The position numbers and the translations under genes were made by a program. Below the pieces are notes generated by a model, which did not search any database, was not told where the DNA came from, and saw only the letters and a program-made list of their open reading frames with translations. Source: Desarmillaria ectypa (lineage: Eukaryota > Basidiomycota > Agaricomycetes > Agaricales > Physalacriaceae). From it: a DNA stretch of 64,000 nucleotides. The stretch is taken from the NCBI GenBank assembly GCA_030407005.1, contig JAUDYN010000005.1:1550001-1614000 (forward strand), read 5' to 3'. This document shows positions 24,160 to 33,890 of this stretch, one piece after another (position 1 is the stretch's first letter; every line of letters begins with the position of its first letter).

Positions 24160-26729
24160 ATGGGCAAGCCACTCTCAGGCTCTACCGCCAGCCTCACCGT
24201 TCGTGACAACCGTACAGGAAAGACATATGAAATTGCGTACGTCACATCGGCGACGATGTCAATACTCCAGGTTCACCGTTCTGCACAGAATCACCAACAA
24301 CAGCATCCCAGCGACCGCTTTCAAAGCTATATCTGCGCCCAGGGGTGCGGGAGATAGAGAGGAAGATGAAACCGAGAAAGGATTGCGTGTGTCTGACAAG
24401 GGATTTTTAAATACTGCGGTTATGCGCAGTCAGATTACCTACATTGATGGAGAGGCCGGCGGTTTGTCTTCTGCTCCCATCATCTCTCTTGTCTGTGCTA
24501 ACTGAGGCCCTCAGTCCTCCGTTACAGGTCCGTGGCGTAAATACTTGACATCCAATAATTCTCACTGTAGCTTAGAGGATATCCGATTGAAGAATTAGCC
24601 CTCCATTCGTCTCATCTGGAAACAGGTAAGAGCTTTCGCTGCCATTTTAGCTGATGTGTCTAACCAGACTGCGTCTGCAGCATACTTGTTGATTTATGGC
24701 TCGCTGCCAACTGCCTCCCAGCTCCATGTCTTCGAGAGCGAGGTGATGCACCACGGTGTCGTCCACGCTGACGCCGAACAATTTTTCCGTTCTTTCCGGT
24801 AGAATTTTCCTTTTCCCTTGTTCGTGAAGTGCCACAACTGACAGCTGGTTAGATATGATGCACACCCGATGGCTATCTTGACGAGTGCTTTAGCCTATCT
24901 GGGTTCTTATTACAAGGAGGCAAATCCATCGTTGCGAGGTACGTTCCATCTGTCGAATATGGTCTCCGTTGACTGACATAAAATGTTAGGTCAGAATCTG
25001 TTTACAAGAGGCTCTAAAGAGTCTCTGGCTGTGATGGACAAGCAAATCTATCGGCTGATAGGGAAGGCCACGACGCTTGCTGCGTACGTGTATTCTTCCA
25101 TATAACTTTTTTTTTGAGAACGAATGTGTCATCTAGGATGGCATATCGTGTCCGACAAGGGCGTGAGTTTGTGATGCCACCGACTGGTCTGAGCTACACC
25201 GGATCGTAAGTGCAAGAATTTGTGCCTTGAAGCAATTTTTACGCATACATATGTCAAGTTTCATGTATCAGATGGACCACCTTGGACAGGAAAACTACGT
25301 TCCACACCCCGTACTGGAAAAAGCTCTGGATGTTCTTTTTTTACTTCATGCCGATCACGAGTTAAACGCGTCAGCGACGACGGTCCTGCAAACAGGTAGC
25401 TCATTGGTTGATCCCTACTCTGCCATCGCGTGAGTAAATGGCCTTTTGCTCCACCTTGTGTTTTGTTTCACCACGTTTTAAAGTGCTGGATGCGCATCCT
25501 TGTAGTAAGTTTGTCTGCCCTTCTCCGATCTGGTGATGGAAATTGACGCATTCCAATGAAGCGGGCCCCTGCATGGTATCCTCGCCGGTTTCATGACGCC
25601 CTTTCCCAGCTCATCATGATATAGGTGGTGCGAATGAGGCTGTTATCCGGATGCTTATCTCTATTGGAAGGTAGAACATGCCCTTTCGCAATGTTGTCAT
25701 CCTGACCGGTATTTACCCGCAGCCCGTCCAATGTCCCGGCGTTCCTGGAGGCAGTAAAGAGACGAGAAAAGTTTCTTTCAGGTTTTGGACACAGGTTGGT
25801 CAAGAATTGTCTACCGCGACCATGTTTTGATTTGTCTCTTTAGGGTTTATAAAACTGTGCGTCGTGCCCGTCCCGCCATCTAACAGAATTAGCATGTTCA
25901 ATCCTCCATGTACAGTCTGATCCACGTTCCTTCATCGTACGCACAACGGCTGATGAAGTCTTCAAAGTGTGAGTCATTAGACATACGGAGGGTCTCTATT
26001 TGCTGATCGTCTGTCGGCATAATTAGAACGGGGAAGGACGAACTACTAGAGACGGCAATGGCACTCCACGAGGCGGCAATGAAAGATGAGTACTTTATTA
26101 AGAGAAAACTAGCCCCAAATGTCGATTTCTGGTATGCTCGTCTGATCTACCACATGCACGAATTAACGTGGATTACAGGAGGTGCGTATTGTACGTGGTC
26201 GGAAGATCAAAAACACTCAACATGTTCGTTATAGTGGCCTGATTTATCGTGCCATGGGTATGTTTGCGGTGCTCCCGGATCATTGTAGATACCAATTATC
26301 GTTACAGGCTTCCCCTTGGATTTCTTCCCCGTGCTGTTTGCTGTACCACGAGTAGTAGGGTGGCTCGCGCATTGGCGACAGGTATGCATCTCGCTGATTA
26401 TAATCATCCGGGTTTATCCGCGATAATTAGATGATGCTTCAAGAAGGTGGGGTAAAGATTTGGCGACCTAGACAGGTGCGTACCTGTGAGTGCAACATCC
26501 GACGAAGCTGACGTCGACCAGATCTACGTTGGAGCAGCCAAGCGTGCGTATGTGCCTCTTGAGGGGCGGGTGCCTGTGGAAGGGCTGAAGGAAACGCCTT
26601 CACCCATTGAACACTCTGGGTAAGTGCTGATAATTGATGGTGCCCATGATGACTTACTCACGGACCTCTCGCAGGATATCGAAGAGGACCATGCTCGCCT
26701 CGTTCAAGGGTCAGAAAACGAAACTGTAG
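24160..26729 (+). CDS. Citrate synthase, 22 exons
   Basis: Join(24160..24236,24289..24461,24515..24527,24576..24625,24681..24798,24853..24938,24990..25083,25137..25205,25259..25429,25484..25504,25562..25575,25625..25670,25723..25794,25844..25856,25916..25968,26027..26131,26179..26181,26235..26257,26308..26381,26431..26475,26522..26619,26675..26729), 490 aa. Active-site signatures are present: [21 protein letters not shown] (catalytic His), GFGHRVYKTSDPR and [16 protein letters not shown]. It condenses oxaloacetate and acetyl-CoA. No mitochondrial presequence is visible: the N-terminus [20 protein letters not shown] starts almost directly with the citrate-synthase fold. The protein ends TKL, a weak variant of the peroxisomal PTS1. 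A cytosolic/peroxisomal CIT2-like role is therefore more likely than the TCA enzyme. One exon is 3 nt long and several are 13-23 nt. Confidence 0.93.
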
Positions 26730-26970
26730 AGTAAGGCTGAGCAGGGGCTACTCCTTTTATGATGTGTTTCATTATAACAATGCCAAGGGTTCGTTCCGGA
26801 TCTGGTGTAATCAGCCTATCGGAGTTGAAAGCCGTGATGGGATTTATTTGTACATATTTGGCTACCCTCCTGTTCGCCTGGAGGTTTCCTTGTCCCTTTC
26901 CCTTTATCCTCTTACCGTCCTCCTACCCCCTCCTGTTTTATACCGCCACTCTACCCTACATCCCGCGAAG

Positions 26971-27770
26971 ATGTTCTCCACATTCCTTACCCTTGCGCTC
27001 GTTCTTGCCTCCGTTTTCAACGGTGTCCTTGCTAATTTTGCTGTCTACGCCCCATCTACGGTTGCTCAGGTCTGTCGTCTTCAAATCACAACGCCTTTCT
27101 GTTGGCTCAGTTTTATGATAGTGTGAGGTACTCAGTTTCTCATGGGACTCCACTGCTATGCCCATAGACGCCGCGCTTGTGCACCCTCAGGATCCTTGCG
27201 GCGATTTTCTGTAGGCATTGGTTCTCCTATAATTTAACAATTTATGGAATGGTTATTTAGTCAGGATTTTGGTTCCAATAACTGGGGTAATTCTTTGAAT
27301 GTTACTGCGGCTATCCCTGCTGGCACTTCAATCCAGTTGTCCTTGGTCGACAGTAACGACAATGAAGCCTGGAGCGGAGTGGTAAGTTTGCCACTGCTGG
27401 CACCGTTCCGTTTCTCAACTTTTCATTCTGCAGATTACCGTCACCGAAAGTAGCGACACCAGTTGCCTCAGTGCCTCGTCCTCGTCCGCTTCCTCTACCC
27501 TCTCCTCGACAGCGTCTGGCACTACGTTCGTTACCATTGTTTACTTTCATGTTGCGATTTTTCTGACTTTTGAACAGGTTGATCGTCACTCCCGGTTCCA
27601 ACTCCAAGGCCTCGTCGACATCCTCCTCCTCGTCTGCTACATCTTCTGGTCCCTCTGCACCTGTTGGAGCCGTCGGAAGTGGTCCGGGCTCAAATGGCGC
27701 AAGTCGCAAAGTTGCCGCACCCCTTATGATCCTCGGAGCCACGCTCACAGGCCTCTTCCTATCCCTATAA
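26971..27770 (+). CDS. Secreted Ser/Thr-rich GPI-type cell wall protein
   Basis: Join(26971..27069,27128..27210,27261..27381,27434..27525,27578..27770), 195 aa. A signal peptide (MFSTFLTLALVLASVFNGVLA) is followed by a compact ~80-residue domain (FSWDSTAMPIDAALV, AAIPAGTSIQLSLVDSND, EAWSGV) that resembles the Kre9/Knh1-like extracellular domain of basidiomycete wall proteins. A Ser/Thr/Gly stalk and a C-terminal hydrophobic segment (APLMILGATLTGLFLSL) preceded by Gly/Ala/Ser residues follow, as expected for GPI-anchor addition. It probably sits in the plasma membrane or cell wall. The family assignment is from pattern recognition; the secretion and anchor features are read directly. Confidence 0.82.
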
Positions 27771-28168
27771 TGATACCCTGCTGGTTGCTCAAGGCTTCCT
27801 CGCACCACTTTTACCTCTACTATTTTTATTCAAGTAACACTAAGTGCTACTCTTCTTTTCCTGTTTTTTTTTCTGGTATTTCTGCAGGGTGTGTGGTATA
27901 ATGTTGGTTCCGGAGCTCAAATATCTTGGGATGTGATGGTATCGAACTGGTTCACCTATCGCGTTTATCTCCTGGTACACCCTCTCCTTATATACTGTTA
28001 CAGCCGGTGTTGTGTTCATTCATGTAATAACTGTACATTGCTCAATGCTTTATATGTACAACCGGACTGTGTCCGTCCGCCATTTTCTTTGGTTACCGTT
28101 GTGATCACAGGATCAGCGCGCAAATAATAATATCAGGTATCCATCCTTAGTTCTGTACTGCCATCCGC
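27771..28168. other. Spacer between GPI protein and Pcc1
   Basis: Pyrimidine-rich 3' region of the GPI-protein gene followed by the Pcc1 promoter. No gene recognised. Confidence 0.4.
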
Positions 28169-28566
28169 ATGACTTCATCAGCAGAACACCGGCATACAAT
28201 GTGTGTCGCATCTGACAATCTGTACTCAACGAACTTATTAGTCAAAGATCTGTGCAGATACCATTCATCTCGCACAAACATGCTGTGATCGCCAAGCAGA
28301 CTATCGAGGTCGACCCAGAACTGCAGCCTCAGGCAGTGAAACGTATCCTGTCCGTTGAAGGCAGCATTTTGACCGCGTAAGCCATCAGCTTTCTACCGCC
28401 ATCTCGCTGATGGGTAATTTCTAGAAATTTCGAGACTCTGACTGTCCGACTAGCTCGTTTGACGGTCAATGGCTTCTTAGAAAATGTCGATCTTGTCGTT
28501 CGCACCCTAGAACAGTTTGGGGAAGACGCCGAAAAACGACCTGTACAATCAAGCCGATATCCTTGA
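28169..28566 (+). CDS. PCC1: Pcc1, EKC/KEOPS complex subunit
   Basis: Join(28169..28200,28242..28376,28425..28566), 102 aa, in the normal size range for this small alpha-beta protein. The Pcc1 pattern is clear: VQIPFISHKHAVIAKQTIEV, DPELQP..VKRILSVEG, ILTANFETLTVRLARLTVNG and LENVDLVVRTLEQFG. Pcc1 dimerises KEOPS, which with Kae1, Bud32 and Cgi121 makes the t6A modification at position 37 of ANN-decoding tRNAs and also affects telomeres and transcription in yeast. It lies tail to tail with the PA2G4-like gene, 106 bp apart. Confidence 0.87.
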
Positions 28567-28672
28567 ATTTGCGGTAGTTAAATGGACAAGTGGTGGGATG
28601 TGCTACATTGTGCTACAACTGTCAAGATGATAGTGCAATAGGATACTACGACAATGTTTCGGTTGCACAAAA

Positions 28673-30230
28673 TTACTCCTCCTTCGATGCGGCCTCTTCC
28701 TCAGCCTTCGCCTTTTTCTTCTTGTTCTTCTTGTTCTCTCGCAAGTTCCGTGCGAGAAGGGCTTTGAGCTCTTCATCTTCGAGTTCTTTCTCTGTTTTGA
28801 CGAGTTCAGGCTTATACCAGATAGGTGGGTGGGTGATAAGCGAGGGACCAGCAGGCAGGAGTGCAATCGTGAAGTGGAAAGCAGCAACGAAGGTATTTGA
28901 GGGAGTGTAGCTGATGGAAAATCAACGGTCGGGAGCTACCTAACGGCGACTTCGGCAAGGACTTACATCACTTCATATGGTTTGACTAAACTGTGTTGCA
29001 CGGCCTCCTGCAAACCCATCCGGGCGCGTTTCTCATCCTCAAGGACACGCACGTTGAATGGGAAAGCACCGGCCTTCTTCTGTACCTCTGAGAAGACAGC
29101 ACGAGATGTCTTCATTTTGAGTTGATACGTGATCGCAGAGTCGCGTTGGAAGAGCGTCGTTCGAGACTCTTCAATCCTTGCCTTTAACATCGTTAAAGAC
29201 ATTGGCTGAACAGAAAAGCGGATCCACTGACCTTGCCATCTTCACCCGAGGATATAAGAATGTCAATACCATACACTTCACCCTCAGCGAACGTGACGGC
29301 CTCAAAGTCTCGCTTCTGAGCTTCACTGGGGTTGAGGATGATGCGCTTCTTGCCGTCAATGAGATTTTGTTTCTGTTCACAGGACAGCATACCTAAAAGG
29401 CATCAGAAATCCGGATCGATGTATGGTCAGGAGGCCATCAGATACCTTCAACAGGCTTGCAGTCCCACGTCGAGGCGGCATTTGCAATGGCTTCTGTAAC
29501 TGCCCAGTTTTTGTTACCAACTTTGACAGTCCGCATAGCGATTTCCGCCGCATGCCATGCGGCTTTGATGACGTCCGCCTGGCGTCCAGTAACAGGGTTT
29601 TCAGGTGATGCACCGACAACGATTGTCTCAGCAGTGATGGATGCGAAACCGTCGATGTGCGCTCCAACATGGATCTTCACCACATCGTCTTTGGCTAGAA
29701 CCTGCTCAGATTGAGGATCCGAGCTGAAAAACAAAGGCGGGACCACAAAGGACACGTCAGGTCCCGGGCGATCTCCAAGGAAGCTAGAGAGAAGAAACTC
29801 ACGCCAGCGGTGAAAAATGAGCAACACAATTGTTGACTGAGATACAGGTTGGGAAGGCAAGACCTGGAAAAGTATATTCAGCGAAAATTTCCAAGGTGGT
29901 CGCGAGCTTGACACGCACCCTTGGGGACCTTGACTCCCTTGACGGCCTTGTTGTACACAGCTCCAGTACCCTGCTCAATCAACTTGTCTCCTTCGATACA
30001 GAGATCGATGATTTTAGCGCCTTCGACAGACAGCTCGATGAGCTTCTTCATGACTTGGTGAACGATATCCGCGGCCGTCTGCAGCGAGTGGGCATGTCAG
30101 CTCAGCTTTTTCTTTACTTTTGCGAGCGACATTGACGACGAACCTTGTATTTGGTCAAATCAGCCTCCGGTGTTGAGGGAGTAGCCTTGGTAGCATCGGC
30201 AGCAACAGCGGGTTTCTCTTCTTCGGCCAT
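28673..30230 (-). CDS. PA2G4/EBP1-like protein (M24 peptidase fold)
   Basis: Complement(join(28673..28910,28967..29181,29232..29392,29446..29723,29803..29863,29919..30078,30144..30230)), 399 aa. The pita-bread fold of methionine aminopeptidase type 2 is recognisable: KTAADIVHQVMKKLIEL, GVAFP/GLAFPTCISVNN, AKDDVVKIHVGAHIDGF, AFPFNVRVLEDEKRARMG. The metal ligands of active M24 peptidases are not conserved (for example KIHVGAHIDGF), as in human PA2G4/EBP1 and S. pombe Cdb4, which bind the ribosomal exit tunnel and RNA and are not proteases. The C-terminus is a Lys-rich tail (KKNKKKKAKAEEEA) typical of RNA-binding EBP1. Seven exons join in phase. Confidence 0.92.
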
Positions 30231-30668
30231 TGCAATTTTATACGGATTCGTTCAAGGTGTCGAGGAAAAAAAGATGAAGATCGTGGAGAGAATCTGGAAG
30301 CCAATTGAATTTGAACGGTTACCGTATCCGGATGTTGACGCCGTCATCGTTCTCACAGTCGATGTGTGCACAACCGTCGGGATGGAAAGCAAAGAATTGT
30401 GTTTAAGTTTGATAAATGACATCTACTTTTGCATGCAAAAAATCCTGAGTAAATGATATTGGCAATATTACAGTTTACGCAAGACGCAAATGCCTGGTCT
30501 TGGGGTATTACAGTGAACAAAAACATGTACTTACAAGTTGGATCCGTATATCCGTCCACAGATAGATACTTTATAAGCGATGAAATATAGATAGCAATGC
30601 GTCGATGATGTCGAAAATGGAGGCACAAGAGAAATATCAAAGGAGGCCGTATCAGGCGAATGTCGATT
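30231..30668. other. Spacer upstream of PA2G4-like gene
   Basis: Holds the PA2G4 promoter and the 3' end region of the methyltransferase gene. No supported coding or RNA gene. Confidence 0.4.
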
Positions 30669-32618
30669 TTATCGGGGTTTCCATGCCACAAAGCCTTTCA
30701 GTGCCCTGCACAAGTCAGGACTTGATAAGGCTTTAGAAGCATTATTTCCTTCCGCAGGCTTGATGTCAACATTGTCTCTCCAGATCCGCCAATCAGGCCG
30801 TTCTCCGGCAGGTTCTGGCCATAATAGTTCGACGGCAAGACAGTCCCGCATGCCAATGCGATCCATCATATCGCTAAGAGTTTGTGTCAGGTATCGTTCC
30901 AAAGCAATTCCCAAATAGCACCCACTTTTGCCAATTTGCCCACGCACTATCAAAATCTTCCCTGACGGACGCTTGCTGGGTTGTACGGAAAGCTTTCGGA
31001 GTCCGCACAACAGGAGGTAGTTCGGGAGCAAGCTGTAAATGCTTGTATTCGTTCCAAATGGCTTCTTTGCATGCCATAACGGTCTGCACGGTTTTAGCAA
31101 GGTGCATGACTGCCCATGAAGGTACCGAGTCATGGGGCGCAATACTTGATCGTAACGAGATATTATCCGTTTCGTTGGATCGCCGGGCATTCTTTGTAGA
31201 CTTCAGGACAAATTGGGAGTCCAAGTCAATCCAGCTCGAGGGATGGCCATTGCTTGTTCCGCTAGTGCCATGTGCGGATGATCGGGAATTGGGAGGGAGG
31301 TCGATGGAAAGCGTGGGATGCGTTTGAACGTCCGTAAAGCAAGACGAAAGGTAAAATGGAAGAACCGAAAGGAGCTGCGGTGCTAAAAATCGCCTCGAAA
31401 GCATCGCTTCCCAAGCTGCCTTAAGCTTGGAGTGATCTTGAGGATGGCCGGCCAGGTCATAATAATGGTCCGGACTCGGCTCGGATGTGTCCACAAGGGT
31501 CGACAACGTGTTGGACATGCGCCTTGTATGTTCGGGAGTTTGTGAAGAATATAGTGTATGCGGCATGGAGGTTGGATGCTCCTTGAGGGTCTCAAGCGTT
31601 GATTTCGACTTCAAGCTCAGGCTAGGCTCGGAGCCTTCGTCGGAACTATACTGCCAGGGACTCGCCGACAAGGTGGTCGAGGAACGAGTTGAGTAGGTGT
31701 CCGGAAGATTGGTGTTGATAGACATGCCAAGCCGCGTTCGAGGACGAACAGGTTGGGAACAAGGAAAAATCAAATCTTCCTCTAACAGCTAAAGGCCCAG
31801 GAAAATCAGTCTTTGCAAACAGTCGACCAGATAACGAAGCTACATACTTCTATTGGAGCGCCGGGCTTCATTACACGTGAGATTTCCTGTCAGTATAATT
31901 AGGCAAAGATTGGTGATTATCAATCGTTAGAATCATACCTCCAAGACATACTGCCACTAGAACAAGAATGTTAAGTATAACAACGGGTCTAGTGAAAATG
32001 ATCGTACCTCATCCTCGGGTACTCCCAGGCCAATGCGCGCCACTCGTACGAAATCAAAATGGTCGGGTGGAAAAGGCAACCCGTCAAGTCTACCGTCAAG
32101 TCAGAACGATCTAACGCCAACGGAAAAATGCTCACAGATTGCCATGTAGCCACTTGACACGACGAGCCAAATCTTTGTGGCTGTCTATCTCGTAAAGCCT
32201 TGGTTGTATTTCTTTCAAGTCGAACCCAATGATTGTACTGGACTGCCACGAGGAATATGATGTCTTTTCCGCGCGCAAAAGTGAGGGGTCGGACTCACTG
32301 GCCAGTGCTTAGCAGCTTCTATCGCCCAATAACCGCTCCCACACCCCAAGTCAAGTACGAGAGCAGGGGGTTTGTCAAATTGATGCATAGATATGCTTCT
32401 TCTGCAGCAACTAACGAAAAACATATGGTCCCATATGTCGCTGTAAAGCAAGTATCAGATAGATTCCGAGAGAAGACAGACGCGCCGTACAAGTTCAGCA
32501 TTTCCATGTTGTAGTCGAGAGGGTAGGGCACGTCGCCTGGTCTGCGCCTGCAGTTACGTTCCTTCAGAAGGAGAGCCTCGACGTCCTTGACGGCAGGAGA
32601 AACCGCACTTGAATTCAT
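30669..32618 (-). CDS. SAM-dependent methyltransferase, LaeA/UMTA type fold
   Basis: Complement(join(30669..30873,30926..31788,31848..31886,31939..31956,32008..32089,32136..32242,32299..32440,32491..32618)), 527 aa. After a short N-terminal region the class I methyltransferase core begins: FDIWDHMFF, VLDLGCGSGYWAIEAAK (SAM motif I), IIGFDLKE (motif II), FDFVRVARIGLGVPE and VLEEISRVMKPGAPI. From about residue 180 a ~280-residue disordered Ser/Thr/Pro insert interrupts the fold. It is followed by a conserved helical C-terminal part (WAVMHLAKTVQTVMACKEAIWNE) and DRIGMRDCLAVELLWPEP. The substrate is unknown. Similar two-part proteins with a large insert occur in mushrooms; I cannot name a characterised orthologue. 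Exon 5 is 18 nt. Confidence 0.85.
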
Positions 32619-32863
32619 GGGGGGAAAGGGAAAAAGAACGTTTGAAATGAATGGAAGTATATAACCGAGGCAAATCTCAAGATCTTGGCCAAATCTTGTC
32701 GCGAAATACAGGTTCGTCCGGTTCAGTCAACCCATGATGGCCGTTGAATTCTGGAAATCCGCCGAAATCGGTCCGGACAAGAACGTCCAATTTTGGAAAT
32801 TATCTGGCACGTGCTTCTTCCCGTCGACTGCTACCGTGTTCTCACCTATTCTTTCCGTAAACT

Positions 32864-33421
32864 ATGTCGCTCATTGTCAGGCGCGCCGCCTCTGTCGCAA
32901 GGTCTGCTGCTGCACTCGCTGTAAGGACAAGGGCATACGCTACTGAGTCTTCCAAGGACCCAGAGAACAATGTCGACTACCCGAAAGTTCCCAATGTTTC
33001 GCGACAATATCTTCCTGCAACAGGCTGGCAGGATCCATTATTGCGGCGCAACTTCGGCGACCCCGTACGTCTTTCTTTTCTTCAACTTTTTTTTCATCTC
33101 GTGTTCACTTGCTTTGTAGGTGCATGAAGAAGATGAGCTGTACTCCATGTGGGGCCCAGACATTCCCACCATCGCACCGCATATTGCCCTGCGCCACTTC
33201 ACCTACGCAGTAATCTCTTTCGTCTCATTCGGCTTCCTTGTGAAGTACGCTCTGACACCAGAGATGCCTGCCATTCGCCGCGAGTACCCGTTTGGTGGTT
33301 TAGTGACTGAGCTTGGTGGTATGGATGCAAACAAGGTTCGTCATTTAACAGTCTATGGCATGCTGTTGCTCACGATGATTTTTCTTAGGCAAGGGTAGAG
33401 GATGAGAGTGATGTGGACTAG
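32864..33421 (+). CDS. Mitochondrial complex I subunit, NDUFB8/ASHI-like
   Basis: Join(32864..33064,33120..33335,33389..33421), 149 aa. The N-terminus MSLIVRRAASVARSAAALAVRTRAYA is a textbook mitochondrial presequence. The mature part has VSRQYLPATGWQDPLLRRNFGDPVHEEDELYSMWGPD, one membrane span (FTYAVISFVSFGFLVKYALT) and a short matrix/intermembrane tail ending ESDVD. This organisation, one helix with conserved flanks, fits the accessory beta-subcomplex subunit NDUFB8 (ASHI) of NADH:ubiquinone oxidoreductase in fungi. NDUFB11 (ESSS) is the alternative. The start is supported by the presequence, and the exons join in phase. Confidence 0.78.
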
Positions 33422-33701
33422 GATAGGCACATGGCAACAATTGTCCACGAACGAGTCGATGAATTGATATGCGAATCGACACAAATTCATATTCGGTGAC
33501 GTTGTCCCCCACTTGCCGACAGAGTTTGGTACTCGAGCAGCGTTTGTCGTTCATGGATGCCTTAGTATCTATTCGGCTCTTGGTAGAGCTCCTTTACCCA
33601 CTTACACGTTTCCTTTGGCCTACATCCTATAATGACTCCAGCAAATACTTGTATATGAGGCCAGAGCTAATGTAGTGAGCGTGCGAAAACAGTAACTTGT
33701 C
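33422..33701. other. Spacer before tRNA-iMet
   Basis: 3' region of the complex I gene. No coding feature. The tRNA has no visible upstream element beyond its internal A and B boxes. Confidence 0.4.
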
Positions 33702-33773
33702 AGCAGCATGGCGCAGTGGTAGCGCGCGGGGCCCATAACCCCGAGGTCACTTGATCGAAACAAGTTGCTGCTA
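33702..33773 (+). tRNA. Cytosolic initiator tRNA-Met (CAU)
   Basis: 72 nt, intron-less. The acceptor stem AGCAGCA pairs perfectly with TGCTGCT and is followed by discriminator A. The D arm is GCGC..GCGC and the anticodon stem CGGGG/CCCCG holds loop CCCATAA, giving anticodon CAT. The T arm ACTTG/CAAGT holds loop ATCGAAA. The A1:U72 pair, the run of G:C pairs under the anticodon loop and A54 instead of T54 are the eukaryotic initiator hallmarks. Confidence 0.97.
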
Positions 33774-33890
33774 TATGTTCTGAGGGTTTCATAGTCGTCA
33801 AATTTCTCCCTAGAGCTTTTTGCTTGTATATGGTATTAAATAATTCAAATCGAAAATGATATCATGTATTTCAGTAAACATTAGCTTCAA

